A stretch of DNA of 64,000 bases from Euglena gracilis (Eukaryota; Euglenida; Euglenophyceae; Euglenales), in assembly GCA_039621445.1 (NCBI GenBank), contig CP154954.1, positions 40,913,572 to 40,977,571 of the forward strand. The letters run 5' to 3'. This document shows positions 1-9,901 of this stretch, piece by piece. The position numbers were made by a program, and so were the translations under genes. The notes under the pieces were generated by a model that was given only the letters and a program-made list of their open reading frames with translations, searched no databases and was not told the origin of the DNA. Position 1 is the first letter of the stretch. Each line of letters starts with the position of its first letter.

Positions 1-677
1 TGGCCCAAAATGGCAGCCAGTTGCCTTTTTGACATGTAATCTTTTTTCACTATTTTTCCCATCTCCTTTTGTACTGTTTTTATTTTCTGGGGGGGCACCT
101 GTAATTTTCCCTCTTGGAAGTTTAGCTGAAATCCAAGATGATTTACGATTTGGGTGGGCTGCAGGGAGGACTTTTTGACATTGATTTTGAATCCTGATTT
201 GATTAAATATCTGACCACTGTGTTCAGGTGATTTTGTAAGATGTTTTGTGCTGGGGCCACCAGTAAAATGTCGTCCAGGTAAATAAATACCTGGATGCCC
301 TTTTTCCTCCACAGCTTTTCCAATGTCTTCATTACTGACATAAAAATTTGGGGCATTACATTTAGGCCAAAACAGCCTGCCTGGAATTCCCAGGCCTGCC
401 CCCCCACCTGATGTCTTAGAAAGGGCCTTAGGGCCTGGCTCAATGGGATGTGGAAGTAAGCATCGTTTAGGTCTATTTTTGCTGCCCAGTGGCCTTTTTC
501 TAACACTGGAAAAATGTGCTGGATGTGAACCAGCTTGAAAGGTTTAACTTGGATTCGTTGATTTATTTCCCTGCAATTGCTTATTAGTCTCCATTTTGTC
601 TGCTCCCCCTCTGGTTTTGAAATCAGAAACCAGGGGATTAGGTGCTGGGTGGTTGAATCACTCACCCTCTTTACGGA
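1..677 (-). CDS. Reverse transcriptase domain of a DIRS-type retrotransposon Pol (partial)
   Basis: The minus strand is open from 677 to the left edge and reads as a reverse transcriptase. In order it shows HLIPWFLISKPEG (fingers), KIDLNDAYFHIPL (palm Asp, motif A), FGLNVMPQIF (motif B), VFIYLDDILLV (catalytic YLDD at about 270-281) and HLGFQLNF (motif E). The spacing and wording fit the DIRS/Ngaro clade, where RT is followed by RNase H and a tyrosine recombinase. Those domains would lie beyond the window edge. It has no start codon because it is an internal piece of Pol; an in-frame TGA lies just upstream at 678-680. A related copy follows at 2561-4689. The RT identity is secure. The DIRS placement rests on similarity to that neighbouring copy, which carries the recombinase. 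Confidence 0.87.
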
Positions 678-790
678 TCAAGATTTTTCGTAATCCAGCA
701 GTATTTTTTCTGCTTGGTGCAGGTTCAAGTTTGCACTGGGTTTTGGGTGGGTGGACAATTTGGTGGGTTTACCCAAGGGGGTTGAATGAC
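678..790 (-). pseudogene. Pol segment upstream of the RT, interrupted by TGA
   Basis: Upstream of the RT the same frame continues with HQAEKILLDYEKS, then TGA (678-680), then SVKRVSDSTTQHLIPWF. The neighbouring copy reads ILRDYESSGAVRKL at the same place, so the TGA replaces a glycine codon and is a nonsense change. The frame closes again near 790. Confidence 0.65.
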
Positions 791-846
791 ATCACTGATT
801 AGTTAACTTGTTGTTGGGGGGGGGTCATTTTTTGTCCACCATTTCA

Positions 847-1052
847 GGCTTTTTTGCAGCCTTTGATGGAGGGGGGTGTCTCCCCATTTTTCCTCCATGC
901 AATTGATTTCTTGGATAAGATGATTTTGGGGGGGCTGGGCTGGAGATGTTGGACATTTTAGGCTTTTTTGCAGCCTTTGATGGAGGGTGGTGTCTCCCCA
1001 TTTTTCCTCCGTTGAATTTATTTTCTGGATAAGATGATTCTGGGGGGGGCTG
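847..1052. repeat. Two-copy direct repeat, period 114
   Basis: The segment beginning GGCTTTTTTGCAGCCTTTG at 847 recurs at 961. Both copies run through a conserved TGTCTCCCCATTTTTCCTCC and end in TAAGATGATT followed by a G run. They diverge slightly, so the duplication is not recent. It lies between the RT and the Gag-like region of the left retroelement and has no open frame of note. Confidence 0.8.
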
Positions 1053-1342
1053 CGTTGGGGGTGTTGGTCATTGCACCCCTAGGTCCCCTAGGGCTTGGGC
1101 TCTTGGAAAAAGAAATTTTTTCTGGGGGGATGTGCATGCGCTCTCTCCCTGTCTGCTCACCTCTCTGCATGAGCTTGTTGTTGGGAGACATACCACAGGG
1201 CTTAAGGCCCCTGTTTGGCCTATCTGGTCTTCTCCATGTTGATGCGGTTGGTTGACATACCATAGGGGGGCCTCTGTGGGCCCCCCCTTGATTGATTGAT
1301 CGGGAATTGAGAAATAAATGTAGGAGGGGTTCCTGCCCCTCC

Positions 1343-1549
1343 CTACAAAAGGGCCACTGTGGGTCCCTTGTCCTCCTGAGGCTGGGTCATTAAAGGGGCC
1401 ACTGTGGGTCCCCTTTTCTCCCTTTTTTGGCAGAGGGCCTCTGTGGGTCCCTCGGGGGATTTCTCCAGCAGCTGTCTTAGCTTCTTGGTTGCCACTGTGG
1501 GTCCACCCTGCTGGTTGGGTATGATGTCCCTTAGCTTCTTGGTGGCCAC
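1343..1549 (-). CDS. GPTVA-repeat open frame in a minisatellite (possible Gag linker)
   Basis: A motif close to GGCCACTGTGGGTCC recurs irregularly between about 1270 and 1565. On the minus strand it encodes GPTVA repeats separated by ATKKLRQLL-like spacers. The frame lies between the Gag-like frame and the RT of the same element, so it may be part of its first ORF. It could also be only a minisatellite. It is unlike any family I recognise. Confidence 0.35.
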   Translation of the reverse strand: MATKKLRDIIPNQQGGPTVATKKLRQLLEKSPEGPTEALCQKREKRGPTVAPLMTQPQEDKGPTVALL

Positions 1550-1591
1550 TGTGGGTCCACCCTGCTGGTCTCCAAGGTCTCTATGTGTAAA

Positions 1592-2110
1592 TTATTTTCC
1601 ATAATCCTTCTGTAGGTCTTCCAGGCCTTGATTTGGCCTCCAACGCCACTTGAAATCTGGCGGGGGCTGCTGTGGCCACCCCCTTTTCCCCTTGAGAGGG
1701 GCTGTTGTGATAGATGAATTGGGGGGGTTTGACGGACCTTTTCTGCCCCTTCCTGAGGGGATTTGCTTGTAAAACTGGCCCCCATGGCCCCTGTAATGTT
1801 GTCCTCCTTGGCCTTCATTCCATCTCCCCATCCTTTGGCCAATTTGTGTATAGGCGACAGGGCGCCTTTGGGGGATATGACCCACATGCGTGGGCTGTGG
1901 TTGTTCAATTGTGGAGCAATTTGGGCCCCCCTGGCCCAACCTTTGCCCATCAAGGGCTGGGGCAGACTTTTGTCTTCTGGGCCTTCTGGCCACAGTGGTC
2001 CAAGGACCGTGGACGTCACTGGGGGGGGGGTTTGGGCTGGGAAATTTCTGGGGTGGGGGTCTGGAGGGGAAAAACGGCCACGGTTTGCCGCGTGTCGACC
2101 GCATCTCCAA
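1592..2110 (-). CDS. Gag-like basic, Gly/Gln/Pro-rich ORF of the left retroelement
   Basis: This 172-residue frame is rich in Arg, Gln, Gly and Pro, with RGG-like stretches such as GGQHYRGHGGQFYK and SGRGRKG. That composition suits an RNA-binding Gag-like protein. It lies on the same strand as, and 5' to, the RT at 1-677, the expected order for a DIRS element. An overlapping frame (1531-2226) is also open, so the exact frame is not settled. There is no zinc knuckle. Function is inferred from composition and position only. Confidence 0.4.
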   Translation of the reverse strand: MEMRSTRGKPWPFFPSRPPPQKFPSPNPPPSDVHGPWTTVARRPRRQKSAPALDGQRLGQGGPNCSTIEQPQPTHVGHIPQRRPVAYTQIGQRMGRWNEGQGGQHYRGHGGQFYKQIPSGRGRKGPSNPPNSSITTAPLKGKRGWPQQPPPDFKWRWRPNQGLEDLQKDYGK

Positions 2111-2560
2111 GTTCTCCTGCTTCTACGGCAACTGCTCCAGGACGTCCGTGGCCATGCAATCCCAATTTCTTCTCCACTGCATTGCTCATTGAAGTCAAAA
2201 TTGAAATTTGATAATTGAATTCTCAATTGCTATTCGTCTGGTTCGTGTCCTTCTGGATATTGAATTGATATTGACTTCTTTTCTCGGTTCTTCTTCGTTT
2301 GTGAACTCTTTTCCTTTCTTCTGGGTTTCGAAGGGCAAGTTAGGAATCAGCCAAATCCGGCGAAAAAAGGCACTCAGCAGGACCTCCTAACCCAGCGCAG
2401 CGAACAATCACACAACAAACCGCCGGCGAGCAAGGCATGGCCTCACAATGGCAAAGTGCGGAGCCCGAGGTGTCGGGCTTACCCTGTCGTTGTGCTTTGC
2501 CCTCCTGGTCATTTCCCCCTGGTTCCCTAAAGGTCCCCGGAGTGCATGACCACTCGGGCT

Positions 2561-2986
2561 TCACATTTCGGTTGGGTGAGATGTTGTGCACCAGTGTGTC
2601 GATTTCTTCTGCCGCCTTTTTTGGGCGTTAATGCGCAAATAATGGGACGCAAAACTTTTGAGATCTTTCCACTTGCCTATTTGGCACACTTCCTCTGAAT
2701 CCAAGCCCAAAGACTTGAAGAAAGAGACACCTGCACCTTTTGTGCTGTGTGCCCCATACAGGGCAGGGACCACCTGCTGCAAAGAAAAACGTTTGCTGAG
2801 GCCGTTGATGGAATTTGGCTTCAAAGCGTTAAAGGGGGGCTGAAGTGAAAGGAAAACCGGTCCCCCGTTTTTGTCCACGTGAGCTGTACGCTTAACATAC
2901 TCCATCAATAAATGTGCTGGACTGATGTGCACTTGTGAGTTCAGAGACGGTAATTGCTCCCACCGATGGAGTTTCAACCCTTTCAC
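2561..2986 (-). pseudogene. Tyrosine recombinase C-terminal catalytic region (DIRS-type)
   Basis: The minus-strand frame contains SPAHLLMEYVKRTAHV and then the signature of DIRS/Ngaro tyrosine recombinases: AHSTKGAGVSFFKSLGL and IGKWKDLKSFASHYLR. These hold the His box, the Trp/Gly segment and the nucleophilic Tyr. The second Arg of the usual HxxR box is Lys here (HSTK), a key-residue change. The enzyme would integrate the circular cDNA by strand exchange. The frame begins at a GTG because the N-terminal half lies in another frame (2983-3396). The break falls at a run of six T, where one base appears to be missing. A degenerate copy. Confidence 0.88.
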
Positions 2987-3396
2987 CTGAGTTTTATAAA
3001 AAATTTGTCCTGAAGTGTGGAACAGGTTCTAAGGAGAGAAGCCAAATCCCCACCTCGAAATAAGGAGAATAAACGCAGAATCACAATGAGACGTAACCGC
3101 AGTTCCGGTAAGGGCAAAGTATGCAGGGGGGCATCTTCAGCAGCCAGTCTTTGCACAATTGGAGTGGCATCCCAAAAATCAGCATACTTTTGCACAGATG
3201 ATGACCATTTTTTGCTCAGAGGTTGCAAAATTTGCTGAAACCTCAGACTCGAGCATCCTGGGATTAACAGACAAGCACTGTAGGCGTTTCTGGCTTGTGA
3301 CACTAAAAATTGAAACAATCTTTGGATGCCCTGTGCAATGTCTAGTGGGGTGGCTGAGCGGGGGTGCAAACCCATGTCTTTCATGACAGCATACAA
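2983..3396 (-). pseudogene. Tyrosine recombinase N-terminal half (DIRS-type)
   Basis: The frame contains SKKWSSSVQKYADFWDATP and LRLRLIVILRLFSLFRGGDL. The latter matches the box I region of DIRS recombinases, with the first catalytic Arg in FRGGD. It reads directly toward the C-terminal half at 2561-2986 but one frame away, so the pair is one gene broken by a single-base indel near 2990-3000. The upstream end overlaps the RNase H tail in another frame. Confidence 0.78.
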
Positions 3397-3640
3397 AAGC
3401 TGAAAGGAGGAGTGGCCACCATGGTGCTGAAGCCCAAAAGGGGCAAATGAAAAGGCAAAAGATCTGAGGATTTTCTCTCAGTCTGTGAAACCAGTTTAGA
3501 ATAATCTTCCAGGGTGGTTTTGCCCAGACATAGGAAAGGTCTTGCAGGGGGCAATTCAGGGCATCCACCCTGAAGGTTTGATGGTGGGCCATCGACAAAT
3601 CTATTTTGGGAATTTGGAATTCCCTGGACTGGCAAAGCAG
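3381..3640 (-). pseudogene. RNase H C-terminal tail and linker to the recombinase
   Basis: This frame reads PKIDLSMAHHQTFRVDALN, then VWAKPPWKIILNWFHRL, then CPFWASAPWWPLLL. DIRS/Ngaro Pol proteins carry such a segment after RNase H, ending in a W..APWWP.L motif. It continues the sequence of the frame ending at 3601 (VDCFASPGNSKFPK) after a frameshift near 3610. Confidence 0.72.
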
Positions 3641-4689
3641 TCCACAGCTGGCTGAACGTCGTTTTTGAAGTGGCAGATAATCTTTTGGAAAAGGTGATGA
3701 TTTAGGGTGTATTCCCCAGGGTCCTGGACCCACCTGGATAAGCTGTCGGCCTGCATTTGCTGGCTTGGCACCCACTGAACCCGAATTTGATCTCGATGCT
3801 TCACTGCCCGTAGTAAAAAACGGAGAATAATTTCGTTCAGGGCTTGAAACCCCCCCTTGCTTCCTGAGGTACCTGATTGTCTACCTGAACGACTACTGAT
3901 TCCCCTGGTTTTGTTAAGAACAAAATGGTGTCCTTTGCAGCTGAGAGCTCCTTTAAATTTGTGTGCCATCCTTGATTGCCTCTCCAAAAACTGTGCAGTT
4001 TTTTGCCCAGAATTTAGATCCAGGCCCCCTCCCACCCCTGTGTGGAACTGTCTGAACACAAAACTCTGTTGCGATTCACCAAAAAGGGTCTTCCATGGGT
4101 TTCTGCCAGAAGAGGTTTTAGAGACGAAATTTGATATTTTACTGACCGAGGAATGGTGTTTGATGGTGTCCTTTTCCATTTTTGAAATGATGAACCAAGG
4201 CACCAAGTGCTTGGACACAGCTCCTGGAGGTAGCTTTCTGACCGCACCTGAGGACTCGTAATCCCTCAAAATCCTGTTTGCCAAGCCATTTTCTTCTCTC
4301 CCATAGGATCTTGTGTTTTTGGACAGGTTTAGGGGTAATGGGAAATCTGGTAGAATGCCTTTTTGCAGAAGTTGACAGAGAAAAGGGTTCCCATGTTTTC
4401 TCCACCCGGACAGACTTTTCACAAGTCTTTGGGGAATGGGGGTGTCCTCCCACTGTTTTTCCCGCACTGAATCATGCGCTGTAGGGGGCATTCTTGATAA
4501 GAAAGCTGCTGAGTTTTGGGACCCACCATGGGTCGTTGTTCTGGCCTGGAGACTGGCTGGCCAGATGGAGGCTCCTCCACGTCCACGACCTTTGATTCCA
4601 GAGATTCTTCCTTTGCCCAGGCTTCCCCCGCCATTGGGATGGGTATGAGCTGCCATAGCTCCTGTTGAGGGGCAGACTGCCCTTGCCAC
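3601..4689 (-). pseudogene. DIRS-type Pol: N-terminal region, RT start and RNase H, RT core missing
   Basis: The 362-residue frame begins with a basic Gly-rich region, then RLVKSLSGWRKHGNPFLCQL, the linker that precedes RT in DIRS Pol. RILRDYESSGAVRKL and KHLVPWFIISK follow, the start of RT. The palm with the catalytic Asp residues is absent, an internal deletion relative to the copy at 1-677. RNase H follows. SDSSTQGW (first Asp, near 4030), NLKELSAAK (Glu, near 3950) and VQVDNQ (Asp, near 3900) lie in neighbouring frames, while QADSLSRW and VDCFASPGNSKFP are in this frame. Homopolymer indels explain the frame switching. A non-autonomous or dead element. Confidence 0.82.
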
Positions 4690-5250
4690 CTTTTCTTCTC
4701 CAATGTCTCCAACCTGTGCGGATGGGAATACGACTTGGAGCGCTTGGGAGTAATGGGAGCTTTACCTGCTCCATTGATGTTCTGGACCGTTCTGTCCACC
4801 TGCAAATCTGCTGAAGTGAATAATACGTTGCCCAGGGGGTGGGGCAGGACAGGTGTTAAGCATTGGTATGGTCCCCACCAGGCACCTATGGTCACTTCCC
4901 ATTTTGGTGCTCTGGTCGGCCCTGGTCGGCAAATAATCAGCCATAGGTGGGGGTATCCGTCACAGAAAAAAATGTGAAAGGATGGAATGATTTTCTGAAC
5001 AGCATCTGCATCTTGTCCACCATCTGCATCTTGTTCAGCATGTGCATCTTGTTCAGTATCTGTCCAGTATCTGTATTCATCCATTGGCTCCCCAAAAGCA
5101 ACCAAAATGACCTTAAGTGGCTTGAAATAACCAAAAATTACCCAAAAACGCAAATGGCCAAAATGCCATTAAACTATGCTCACATTGACCAAATTAGCCC
5201 AATATTTGCCAAATCAGTGACAAACAGCCCCCAAATTAGCAAAAAAAATT
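4690..5250. other. Retroelement flank with 21-base minisatellite and repeat debris
   Basis: About 4818-4872 matches the end of the CCAGTCAGTCAC repeat family (GGACAGGTGTTAAGCA followed by TTGGT). From 5003 to 5075 a CATCTGCATCTTGTTCAGCAT-like unit of 21 bases repeats three to four times. After 5095 the DNA is AT-rich with scattered CCAAAATGGCC words. The minus-strand frame across it (4419-5153) shows no domain. Confidence 0.5.
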
Positions 5251-5395
5251 GATCGAAAATGGCCAAAATGGGTGTAAAACTGGAGATTTGTGGGAAAATT
5301 ATCCAAAAATGGGTTTAATTCTTCAAAATATACAAAAAAAATGCCAGGATTGCCCAGCATCGCCCAGCATCGGAACCCCACCTCTGGTCTCCAAA

Positions 5396-6145
5396 AATAC
5401 AGCATCGCCCAGCATCATCAGAGTGCTTGGTCCAGAGGGAAAGCTGCCGAATTCCTTCATCCATTCCCCTTCGGTCGGCCAACCACATGCAAGTCGCCCC
5501 TGGTCGGCCCTGGTAGGCCGTAGGTGCCTGGTCCCCCACCCCCAAAAACTCCATTATCTCCGGAACCACCACTGGTCAACGCCCCCAAATAACGGAAATT
5601 TGGCAATTTTTCGGCGTAAAGCGGGCGGGGACAGGGCAGAACGGGAAGGCCTGGTGGGGGGTCGACCACCCCACCCACCACAATATTTTCACGTTTCACG
5701 CACCCCCCAGTTCCTGGCATTGAGGCAATCTGGCCCCGAAAGTCACGCCCCCCCCTCCCGCCCCGATTTATCCTGAAAAAAAAAATGCCAAAATTTTTCC
5801 GGTAGTGATGGGGTTTGTTGGGGGTGGGGTACCCAGCTGACCTGGTCCCAGGGACTGGTCGCACTTTTTGGCACCCCCCCCCCCCAGTTCCTGGCATTGA
5901 GGCAGTCTGGCCCCGAAAATCACGCCCCTCCCTCGGATTCATACCCAAAGATCGTCAAATTTTTGCTATGCGGGGGTGTTGACCAGCAGTGATTCCGGAA
6001 ATAATGGGGGCGTGATTTTCAGGGCCAGATTGCCTCAATGCCAAGAAAACTGGGGGGGGGGTGAAAATGTGCGACCAGCCCCCGGGACCAGGTCAGCTGA
6101 GTTCCCCACCCCCCAAAAACCCCATTCTCAACAGAACCACTGAAA
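5396..6145. repeat. Dispersed repeat family E, several inverted copies
   Basis: Diagnostic words are CCAGCTGACCTGGTCCC, TTCCTGGCATTGAGGCA and GTTGACCAGCAGTG, each followed by C or G runs. They occur here in both orientations. The same words recur at 7793-7895, 18420-18845, 35785-35960, 47660-47960, 48235-48600 and 49640-50330. No protein is encoded and the termini are not resolved. Confidence 0.75.
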
Positions 6146-6464
6146 CAGTTGCCCCAATTGCAATTGGGGGTCGCTGAGGGCAAAAGCCCCCCCCCCTTTT
6201 GGCTCCCTTCGATCCACTTTCAAACACCCTACTCAAATGTTTGTGATCAACCACGCACACCCTGTCAGATGGTGGATGACATTCCCCATTCTCTATTTAA
6301 ACACATCTTTTCTGTTCTTTTCCTGGAACCCTTGCCTCAATATCACACTTGAAAAATGATCCAGTCTGTCATCCAAGATTGCCGTCTTTGCATCCCCTAA
6401 CACAAAGTTGTTCTTTTCCAATTGTCCCCCACTGAGTTTTCAAAACGTTTTAAAAGCTTGTGTC

Positions 6465-6752
6465 CAGGCTTCTTTTTAAGACCCCCGGGGGGGGAGGGGG
6501 GGGGTCCCCCCCACACACCCAGGGTGGCGCGGGACCCCCCGGGGGGGGGGGGGGGGGGGGGGGCGGGGACCCCCCCCCAAAATCGGGCCCGTTAAAGGCA
6601 ATTTTCAAAAATTTTCGGCGCTTCGCGCCGAAAAGGTATACCCAGCACCTCCGGCGCGGGACCCCCCGGGGGGGGGGGGGTCCGGCCCGGCCCAACGCCC
6701 CCACCCTCCCCCCCCGGGGGGGGGGGGGTCAGGTGACTTAAAAAGAAGCCTG
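6465..6752. mobile_element. hAT-like MITE, target duplication CTTGTGTC
   Basis: The element starts CAGGCTTCTTTTTAAG and ends CTTAAAAAGAAGCCTG. Exact 8-base duplications CTTGTGTC lie at 6457-6464 and 6753-6760. The interior consists of G and C runs around a CGGCGCTTCGCGCCG palindrome at about 6615. Eight-base duplications with CAG...CTG ends are typical of hAT elements. It carries no transposase. Confidence 0.92.
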
Positions 6753-6881
6753 CTTGTGTCACATTTTACGAGATTTTGGTTGTTGATTGGCAAAAATAAA
6801 ATGGGGCTCAAAAAACCCGTTAAAAGCAAAATTGGCTGTTGTTTTCGCTTTCCGCCAAGCCTCATGCCTTCCCTTGCTGAA

Positions 6882-7097
6882 TCAAAAGCACTCAATATTG
6901 TCATTTTTGACCTCGTGAGAGACATCACCTTCACAGCAATCATCATCCAAATCCTTGTCATCGTCTTCCAAGTATTCAAAATCAGGTTCCATCCAAAGCA
7001 TGGTGATTGCTGAACCTCGATAAATCATCGCTTCCTGCAATGAATCTGCAGAAGGTACGGAAAGAGTGTCACATGCATAGGGGGTAGTTCGGGTCAC
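6882..7097 (-). pseudogene. Repeat-borne acidic ORF fragment, paralogue of 45028-45243
   Basis: The frame reads MIYRGSAITMLWMEPDFEYL, an acidic stretch DDDKDLDDDCCEGDVSHEV, then KNDNIECF and a stop. The copy at 45028-45243 shares EPDFE, DDDC, EGDVSHEVKN and IECF and stays open longer, so this one is frameshifted after IECF. DNA similarity continues through GCCAATCAAC toward the MITE at 6465-6752. It may be the acidic N-terminus of a transposase, but no domain identifies it. Confidence 0.5.
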
Positions 7098-7340
7098 GGG
7101 GGGGGGGACACCACATTTTCGGTCGCCAAATTCACCGAACCCAAGCTATAAGAGATTTTTCCATAAACTAGGAAATACCCGCTCCCGAAATTTGGTTTTG
7201 ACACCAAATTAGGTTTTGACACCAAATTAGGAACCAGCTGGGAAAGAGGTGCCTGGACCCCCACCAGAGGGGTGACAATTAACCGCCAAACAATCGTAAG
7301 AATAAGCGATTAACCGCGACCAACTGGGGGCAGGGCGGTC
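7085..7340. repeat. Dispersed repeat family J
   Basis: The segment contains ACACCACATTTTCGG, CACCGAACCCAAG, a doubled TTTTGACACCAAATTAGG and CGACCAACTGGGGGC. A second copy at 49448-49640 keeps the same order. Fragments with TAATTTGGTGTCAAA occur near 54890-55010. Confidence 0.72.
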
Positions 7341-8077
7341 CTTAAACAAATAAAAAAAAAACAACTCTGCTGTCCCAGCACACTCAATGCAAAATCCACC
7401 GGAAAATGGGAAAAGAAGTTGGGAATTTTTCGGCAAGAACAGGTCGACATCGGGGGAAAAAATGATTCCTGGTGTCCTTGGACCATCGCCCATCCACCCA
7501 AATCATCAAAAGATGTGTGTTTGAACTTTTTAATTTTGGACCCTGTTCAAGTCCCAGCCTGGTTCTTGGCTGGCCCTTTGGCCGAAAGGAGGGGGGGGCA
7601 GTGCTGAAGAAAATAAAAAAAAAACCTTCCTGTCCCTTAAGGACCGCCCTGACTGGGGGTCCCAGATTGATTAACCAAACGTCTCAAAAAAAACAACATC
7701 ATTGAAGAAAAGCACTACCTCATCGGAGAACTCTTGAGTCGAACGGCAAAACGCCGAGGGGGTGTGTTTGAGAGCTGTCTGTGAGGGTACCCTCCCCAAC
7801 GACCAGGTCAGCTGGGTTCCCCACCCCCAAACCCCATTAACACCGGAACCACTGCTGGTCAACACCCCCGCATAGCGAAATTTTGGCAATTTTTCAAGAT
7901 GCATCGGTGCCGCCCAGATGTCCTCAGCCCTGGACGGCCCTACCGCTCCTTTGGCCAACAAGCAGGGCAACACACAACTGGCGTCAAGAGGAAAACGCCT
8001 GCCATATGTGAGGTCAGACTTGCACTGCTTGACCGCATAACAGCAGTGCCACACCTTCTCGGGAAGAACTGTCCTCC
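7341..8077. other. Low-information stretch with one family E fragment
   Basis: Apart from a family E fragment at 7793-7895 I see no coding signal, splice-bounded block or terminal repeat here. Confidence 0.5.
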
Positions 8078-8085
8078 GGGTGCGG

Positions 8086-8547
8086 CAGGGGCGTATGGGA
8101 AGCCCTGAGGGGGAGGGGGAGTCTGACCCCCCCCAACACGGGAGGGGGAGGGTCGGACCCCGCCTCCAACCTCAAAACATCAAGCGCTCACAAAATTTTC
8201 CATCACTTTCTGCCACTGCTGCATCCCAGAAAAGCAAAAAATTGCCCCCTCATTATGAAGCGTATTGAACATTTTTGATGTTTTGGTGTTTTCCGCATGC
8301 AAAAAAAAATGGCCAAAATGAGCATTTTTTGGGAGTTTTTTTGAGAGAGAAAAAAGCAGTTATTTTTTGAACAACCTTGGCTTGGCATCCAGCCCATTGA
8401 CTGCCCACAACTCTCCACGTTTTCAGAACCAAGGGGGGTGGACCCAACCACCTTACCCCATTGGGGGGGGGGGGGGTTGGGACCCCCCACCACACCATCC
8501 ATCCACCACCATCTGCCCCAAAACCAAAGGGCTTCCCACCATCCCTG
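8086..8547. mobile_element. hAT-like MITE, target duplication GGGTGCGG
   Basis: The ends are CAGGGGCGTATGGGAAGCCC and GGGCTTCCCACCATCCCTG, imperfect inverted repeats. Exact 8-base duplications GGGTGCGG lie at 8078-8085 and 8548-8555. The left interior resembles the nested element at 9994-10465 (GGGAAGCC followed by G runs and GTCGGACCCC). The middle is AT-rich. It encodes nothing. Confidence 0.9.
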
Positions 8548-8879
8548 GGGTGCGGGCACCGCACCTCCTTGTTGGCGAACACCCACAACATCTGGAAATT
8601 CTCGATATGGAGCTTGAAAGCCATCCTGCTGCAGCCTCCCAGGTCCAGTAATTGCTTCTTGTGGGGGAACAAAAATGCACATCCTGCCCCTCCTCTGTCT
8701 GCCGTTTCATCACCTGAGAATGGGGAGACGTGCGGTGGTGGACACCATGAAAGACACACGCAAACACATGCACAGCCACCCACACAGCCACCCTGACCCC
8801 ACACGCACATGTGCCAGGACTATAATATTGCCTCCCGCTTCCCCCAGTCCCCCGCCACCCCCCCCACAGGGATTGCGTC

Positions 8880-9230
8880 TCCCAACCATACCATTGCTTA
8901 GCGACCCCCGGGGGGGGGGTCCCTTTCCACTCCGAAAAAACCAGTCAGTCACTTTTTTCGGCCAAGCCAGTCAGTCACTTTACCCCCGGGGGGGGGGGGT
9001 CGGCCACTCAGGAAAACCAGTCACTTTTTGGCCTTTCAAGGCCATTTTTGGCCAAAATTTTCTCTGGCGCCTTCGGTGCCGGTTGGCCACTCAGCCACTT
9101 TTGGGTGATTTCTGGCCTACCCCAGCCCCCGGGGGGGGGGGGGGTCACGGCCAAAAAACCAGTCAGTCACTCTGAAAAAACCAGTCAGCCACAGGGTGGG
9201 GTGGGACAGGTGTTAAGCAATGGTCTGCTC
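8880..9230. repeat. Repeat family D, CCAGTCAGTCAC words
   Basis: AAACCAGTCAGTCACT-like words occur five times between 8938 and 9192. The block is bounded by CCATTGCTTA at 8889 and TTAAGCAATGG at about 9212, an inverted pair. The interior has G runs and a GGCGCCTTCGGTGCC palindrome near 9066. Related blocks lie at 21290-21380, 22320-22570, 22830-22865, 35700-35760 and 38490-38820. I found no clear target duplication. Confidence 0.72.
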
Positions 9231-9901
9231 CCAACCAACAACAAGAACCGGCTGAAAATGGCCGGAGGCAATGGTTAATGCTTGGGAGACATGCCTTGTG
9301 CAAAGCCCACCCTCACAAAAACCATTTCTCAATCAGAGTTTTTTTCATATTGTCAATTGAATATTCGATATTCAGAAAATCAATATTTCCGGCGCCTGGC
9401 AGCAAAAAAAATTTTCAACCAAACCCAACATATGTTTCCCGCCTCCCCCCACCCATACATATGGTCACTTCCACTCTTCCAAAAAACCAGCCATTCATCC
9501 CTGGGGGGGGGGGGCAGAAATAAACAAAGAGTCACGCTGAAAAAAAGTGCGCAACGAAAACTACATGCAATTTGAATATTTTTTTGCATTTTGGGGCCTT
9601 ATTGCATCCCACCCCCACCTGAAGATGACCAAAAATAGTCCAGTTCCGAAAAAATTACCCATTCATTCTGATTTTTTTAACATTTTTGCACATTTGGCAT
9701 ACCCCCCCAAAAAGCAAGCCTCTCCCTTCAGCAAAAAGAATAATTGGCAAGGATGGAGAATGCAGGGATGCTAATTATTTCATCACCCAACAAACTCGAA
9801 ATTTTTGATTAAGATTGCGGTTTTGGTTGGGCCACAGCTGGGCCAAGCCCAACCAACGACTGCCCACCAAAATGGCTTCCCATTTTAGGATGCGTGAAAA
9901 T

